A stretch of 41,077 nt of DNA from Bacteroidota bacterium (GTDB lineage: Bacteria > Bacteroidota > Bacteroidia > Bacteroidales > B18-G4), in contig JAHJRE010000145.1 in assembly GCA_018831055.1 (NCBI GenBank), positions 1-41,077 of the forward strand, in the 5' to 3' direction. Under the pieces are notes generated by a model. It did not search any database. It was not told where the DNA came from and was given only the letters and a program-made list of their open reading frames with translations. Positions 37,799 to 41,077 of this stretch are shown in pieces. A program made the translations under genes and the position numbers. Every line of letters starts with the position of its first letter. The stretch's first letter is position 1.

Positions 37799-39046
37799 AT
37801 GAAGAGAATTACTTTTACCATTTTGCTGACTGCGGCCTTATGTTGGGTTGCCACTGCCGGTGGTTACCAGGTAAGGTTACAGGGGCAAAAGCAGACAGGG
37901 ATGGGCCTGGTTGGCTCACCACTGAGCTTTGGAGCTAGCAGCATTTTTTACAATCCTGCGGGTTTGTCGTTCATGAAAACCGACTTCAGCATTTCAGCCG
38001 GTGTAAGTGCTATCATGTCGAATATTGCGTTTCAGAAATCCGGCACAGAGGATATCTTCCGCAGTGACAATCCCATGAGTACTCCATTCTACCTTTACGG
38101 CGCCGGGAAGATAGGAGAAAACATCACCCTGGGACTCGGAGTTTATACACCCTATGGCAGTTCCACCAAATGGGAAGAAGAAAATGAAGACGGGATTCCA
38201 TGGGCCGGTAAGTATATCATCCAGGATATTTCCTTCTTTTCCATTTTCATCCAGCCTACCATCGCATACAAAATCAGCGACAAAATAAGCATTGGCGCCG
38301 GCTTTATCTATGCCTATGGAAAAGTAAGCCTCAGTAAAGCATTGAACTACAATGAGGACTCAAAGGCAGAACTGGAAGGGAGCACCGGTAATATTGGCTT
38401 CAATGTGGGTCTTCAATACCGGCCTACTGAAAAACTCAGTGTTGGTATAGATTACCGTTCAAAGATTGCCATGAAAGTTACCGACGGTGATGCCACTTTC
38501 ACCATCCCCGAACTGGTGACGCAGCAAATCCCGAAAGATAATAAGTTTGATGCTGAACTTCCGCTTCCTGCCAACCTCGATTTCGGCGTTTCTTTCCAGG
38601 CTACCGAAAAACTGTTACTCGGCCTCGAAGTAAACTGGGTTCAGTGGAGCACTTACGAAGAACTTGAATTCACCTTCAAGGAAAGCGGAGAAATGTTGAA
38701 TAACACCAGCTACAAAGAATACAAAGACAGCTGGATCACCCGTATCGGCGCCCAGTACACCCTGAACAAAACCTTTGATTTCAGGCTCGGTGCCTATTAC
38801 GATCCCTCCCCGGTCAACGACGACTATTTCAACCCTGAAACCGTTAGCATGAATACGATAGCATGGACTGCCGGTATTTCAATCCGTCCCATTGAAAAGC
38901 TCTCCATCGATCTGTCCTTCCTGCAACTCCACGGCCTGAAGGGAGAAAGAAAGCTCCTGAACAAGGAAACCGGTGAAGACACCTTCAGCGGGACCTATAA
39001 GGTGCTGACCAATATCCCGGGCATCGGTATCAGTTATAATTTCTAA
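37799..39046 (+). CDS. OmpP1/FadL-family outer-membrane transporter
   Basis: A 415-residue outer-membrane protein, start at ATG 37799 (an in-frame TTG at 37769 is less likely because it precedes the signal peptide by ten residues). Signal peptide about 1-20 (ending ATAGG). The FadL hallmark NPAG (IFYNPAGLSFM) lies near residue 55, followed by beta-strands with FadL-like segments such as GLGVYTPYGSSTKWEE and SVGIDYRSKIAMKV. FadL proteins take up hydrophobic compounds such as long-chain fatty acids. The next gene, 17 bases on, encodes a lipase-like lipoprotein, suggesting a shared lipid-use role. Confidence 0.9.
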   Translation: MKRITFTILLTAALCWVATAGGYQVRLQGQKQTGMGLVGSPLSFGASSIFYNPAGLSFMKTDFSISAGVSAIMSNIAFQKSGTEDIFRSDNPMSTPFYLYGAGKIGENITLGLGVYTPYGSSTKWEEENEDGIPWAGKYIIQDISFFSIFIQPTIAYKISDKISIGAGFIYAYGKVSLSKALNYNEDSKAELEGSTGNIGFNVGLQYRPTEKLSVGIDYRSKIAMKVTDGDATFTIPELVTQQIPKDNKFDAELPLPANLDFGVSFQATEKLLLGLEVNWVQWSTYEELEFTFKESGEMLNNTSYKEYKDSWITRIGAQYTLNKTFDFRLGAYYDPSPVNDDYFNPETVSMNTIAWTAGISIRPIEKLSIDLSFLQLHGLKGERKLLNKETGEDTFSGTYKVLTNIPGIGISYNF

Positions 39047-39063
39047 CCAAAAAGTGAAAAGTC

Positions 39064-40449
39064 ATGAAGTACAAATATTTTATCTACCTATTGATCATTG
39101 CGTTCATCGGTTCCTGTAAGCCGGAACTGGATGAATTTACACCTGATAAGGGCTCAGCCGACTTCTCCAAATATGTTTCCGTAGGAAACTCCCTCACTGC
39201 AGGATTTACCGATGGAGCGCTTTACGAACAGGGCCAGCTGAACTCTTATGCCAACATCCTGGCAACACAGTTTAAAGCCGTTGGTGGCGGGGAATTTAAA
39301 ACACCGCTATTGACTTATCCGGGCGGTATAGGTACTCAGACCGTTGGCGGCCAAACCCTGCTTATCCCCTACCTTAAGCTGACACTGCTGATGACATGTA
39401 TGGGTGAGGAATACAAACCCTATCCCTCCGATCCCAATTTTATCCAGAAACAACCTGAGATGCAGGCTGCACTCGCTGCTTCCGTAGCAGCACAGGGCCC
39501 TTTTAATAATATTGGGGTACCGGGCGCTAAATCGTATCATGTGATCACTCCGGGTTATGCAACTTTGAATCCATTCTTCGGCCGTTTTGCAAGTAATGCT
39601 AACAATACTGTATTGAACGAAGCGGCTCCCATCGCTCCTACTTTCTTTAGTATCTGGCTTGGCTCCAATGACGTTCTTGATTATGCACTCTCCGGTGGTG
39701 ATGAAGCCGGTCCTGCACATGCAATAACAACCATGGGACCGGATCCCATCATTGGTCATCCGGGGTTCTCAGCCGCTATGGACGCTGTTATCGGTTCTAT
39801 GGTCCAAATAGGCGCTACAGACTCTAAAGGAGTGCTTCTAAATGTCCCTGATGTGTTGGCTGCGCCGTATTTCACTGCAATACCTTATAATGGCATCTAC
39901 CTTACCCAGGAAGAAGCCGACCAGCTCAACGGATTCTGGCAAATGCACCAGGTACCGGGGATACAGTTCAACGCAGGACTGAATCCACCCGTTGTGATGA
40001 ATGCCGATAGCAGCATCCGCCAACTGAACCAAGGTGAAATCATCCTGGCCATACTCAGCGACTCTATCCAGTGCGGTAAATTCCTGGGACGTTATGCGCC
40101 TATTCCTGGAAATTATTTCCTTTCCATACCTGAAATACAGAAAATCGATTCGGCCGTCACTAATTACAACACCGAAATCAACAACCTTCTTACAAAATAC
40201 AATGCAAATGTTGCTTTTGTCGACATACATAAACTGTTGAAAGATGCAGAAAAAGGCATTTTTGTTGAAGGTATCTCCTTCTCCACTGCCGGTGTGGAAG
40301 GCAATATTTTCGGACTCGACGGGCTTCATCTGAGTCCGCAGGGAAATGCGCTCATTGCTCACTTCATCATTGAAAAAATCAACGCGACTTTTGGCGCTAA
40401 AGTGCCTCAGGTCAATATTGCGGCATACCCCTCCATATTTTATCCGTAA
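39064..40449 (+). CDS. SGNH-hydrolase-like lipoprotein
   Basis: A 461-residue lipoprotein with lipobox FIGSC (Cys18). SGNH blocks are visible: block I GNSLT with Ser43 (Asn replaces the usual Asp of GDSL), a block II glycine near GVPGAK (about 151-156), block III Gly-Ser-Asn202-Asp203 (WLGSNDVLD), and block V Asp419-Gly-Leu-His422 (LDGLHLSPQG). It is probably an esterase or lipase anchored to the outer membrane. The large insertion between blocks III and V (about 215 residues) is longer than in simple GDSL enzymes. Encoded after the FadL-type channel and probably co-transcribed. Confidence 0.86.
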   Translation: MKYKYFIYLLIIAFIGSCKPELDEFTPDKGSADFSKYVSVGNSLTAGFTDGALYEQGQLNSYANILATQFKAVGGGEFKTPLLTYPGGIGTQTVGGQTLLIPYLKLTLLMTCMGEEYKPYPSDPNFIQKQPEMQAALAASVAAQGPFNNIGVPGAKSYHVITPGYATLNPFFGRFASNANNTVLNEAAPIAPTFFSIWLGSNDVLDYALSGGDEAGPAHAITTMGPDPIIGHPGFSAAMDAVIGSMVQIGATDSKGVLLNVPDVLAAPYFTAIPYNGIYLTQEEADQLNGFWQMHQVPGIQFNAGLNPPVVMNADSSIRQLNQGEIILAILSDSIQCGKFLGRYAPIPGNYFLSIPEIQKIDSAVTNYNTEINNLLTKYNANVAFVDIHKLLKDAEKGIFVEGISFSTAGVEGNIFGLDGLHLSPQGNALIAHFIIEKINATFGAKVPQVNIAAYPSIFYP

Positions 40450-40471
40450 TAATTTAATGATAATTACAATT

Positions 40472-40506
40472 AAAAAAGCTGCCTTGCTACCAGGGCAGCT
40501 TTTTTT
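40472..40506 (+). terminator. Rho-independent terminator after the SGNH lipoprotein
   Basis: AAAAAAGCTGCC (40472-40483) pairs perfectly over 12 bases with GGCAGCTTTTTT, loop of ten bases, followed by a run of seven T (40500-40506). It is 22 bases after the stop and marks the end of the FadL/SGNH transcript. Confidence 0.92.
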
Positions 40507-40537
40507 GTTGTAAAGCCTGCCAATGCTGAATTTTTAT

Positions 40538-40545
40538 TACTTTTG
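40538..40545 (+). promoter_or_regulatory. Candidate -7 box of rdgB
   Basis: TACTTTTG fits TAnnTTTG exactly and ends only four bases before the ATG at 40550. If used, the transcript would start at or next to the initiation codon, that is, an almost leaderless mRNA. The nearest upstream TTG is 27 bases away, too far for an ideal -33. Confidence 0.4.
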
Positions 40546-40549
40546 GGAT

Positions 40550-41077
40550 ATGAACAAACTGATATTTGCAACCAATAATCCGCATAAACTGAGGGAAATC
40601 CGCCAAATCCTCAAAGATAAGTTTGAAGTCGACAGCTTACAGGATATAGGTTTCCAGGAAGAAATCGCAGAAACATCCCATACCCTTGAAGGTAATGCCA
40701 TCCTGAAAGCCAGGATCATACAGCAACGCTACCGGCGCGATTGCTTTGCCGACGATACAGGATTGGAGATCCATGCCCTGGGTGGAAAGCCCGGAGTACA
40801 TTCCGCCCGTTATGCCGGGGAGGATTGCATCGCGGAAAATAATATCCAAAAAGTACTATCGGAACTAAATGGCGCTACTGACCGCAAAGCAAGGTTCCGC
40901 GCTGTCATCGCATTGATCCTCGATGGAAAAGAATATCTTTTTGAAGGAATAGTCAACGGAACCATTATCGATACCAAACGAGGGAAAGACGGATTCGGCT
41001 ATGATCCCATCTTTGTTCCTGATGGAAAAGAACTCACCTTCGCAGAAATGAGTCCGGAAGAAAAGAACAAGATCAGC
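40550..41077 (+). CDS. rdgB: RdgB/HAM1 dITP/XTP pyrophosphatase (3' truncated)
   Basis: The frame is open from ATG 40550 to the window end, giving 176 residues of a protein usually about 190-200 long. It hydrolyses dITP, XTP and dXTP to prevent their use in DNA and RNA. Family motifs are the N-terminal FATNNPHK (Thr8-Lys13), the ADDTGLEI acidic site (Asp68, Asp69), SARYAG (85-90) and GFGYDPIF (148-155). The sequence stops just before the conserved SHR near the C terminus. Confidence 0.96.
   Translation, partial: MNKLIFATNNPHKLREIRQILKDKFEVDSLQDIGFQEEIAETSHTLEGNAILKARIIQQRYRRDCFADDTGLEIHALGGKPGVHSARYAGEDCIAENNIQKVLSELNGATDRKARFRAVIALILDGKEYLFEGIVNGTIIDTKRGKDGFGYDPIFVPDGKELTFAEMSPEEKNKIS

Overview
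The window is a contiguous stretch of a Bacteroidota chromosome, probably a Bacteroidales/Marinilabiliales-type organism (genus not resolvable from sequence alone). Evidence: the spc/alpha ribosomal order with secY-map-infA-rpmJ; cysteine-poor (zinc-free) versions of S14, S4 and L36; promoters of the Bacteroidota type (TTG, about 19-21 nt, TAnnTTTG); few recognisable Shine-Dalgarno sequences; a complete moxR-bat operon; and two proteins ending in type IX secretion (T9SS) sorting domains.

Layout. 1-10553: ribosomal protein genes from a 5'-truncated rplP through rplQ, including secY, map, infA and rpoA, closed by a hairpin terminator. 10645-11934: enolase. 11941-15742 (minus): a two-gene signalling operon, a 984-residue multi-PAS hybrid histidine kinase followed by a receiver-HTH regulator; its 3' end converges on eno and carries a hairpin that may end both transcripts. 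15864-18488 (minus): alaS, divergent from an M23 peptidase and a MerR-type regulator. 20064-28714: an eight-gene moxR-DUF58-batD-like-batA-batB-batC-batD-batE operon (ATPase, vWA proteins, TPR proteins and periplasmic Ig-like proteins, mostly at the inner membrane). It is interrupted by an unusual heptanucleotide G-rich array facing a C-rich array. 28963-34092: two large secreted T9SS cargo proteins, both beta-propeller based. 34140-35108 (minus): a 42-residue lipoprotein and an outer-membrane protein. 35232-40449: uracil-DNA glycosylase, a small Omp85-family protein, a FadL/OmpP1 channel and an SGNH-hydrolase-like lipoprotein. 40550-end: 3'-truncated rdgB.

Most of the window is conserved core genome. 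The parts that deserve a second look are the heptamer array inside the bat operon, phased TTAACA repeats in front of that operon that recur near the T9SS gene promoter, the seven-blade propeller inserted into a fibronectin-like domain, the expanded Asp-Gln tract of BatC, and the overlooked small lipoprotein. I see no CRISPR array, tRNA, rRNA, insertion sequence, prophage or defence island. I did not find a clearly new multi-gene system; the bat operon is known but its biochemistry is poorly understood.
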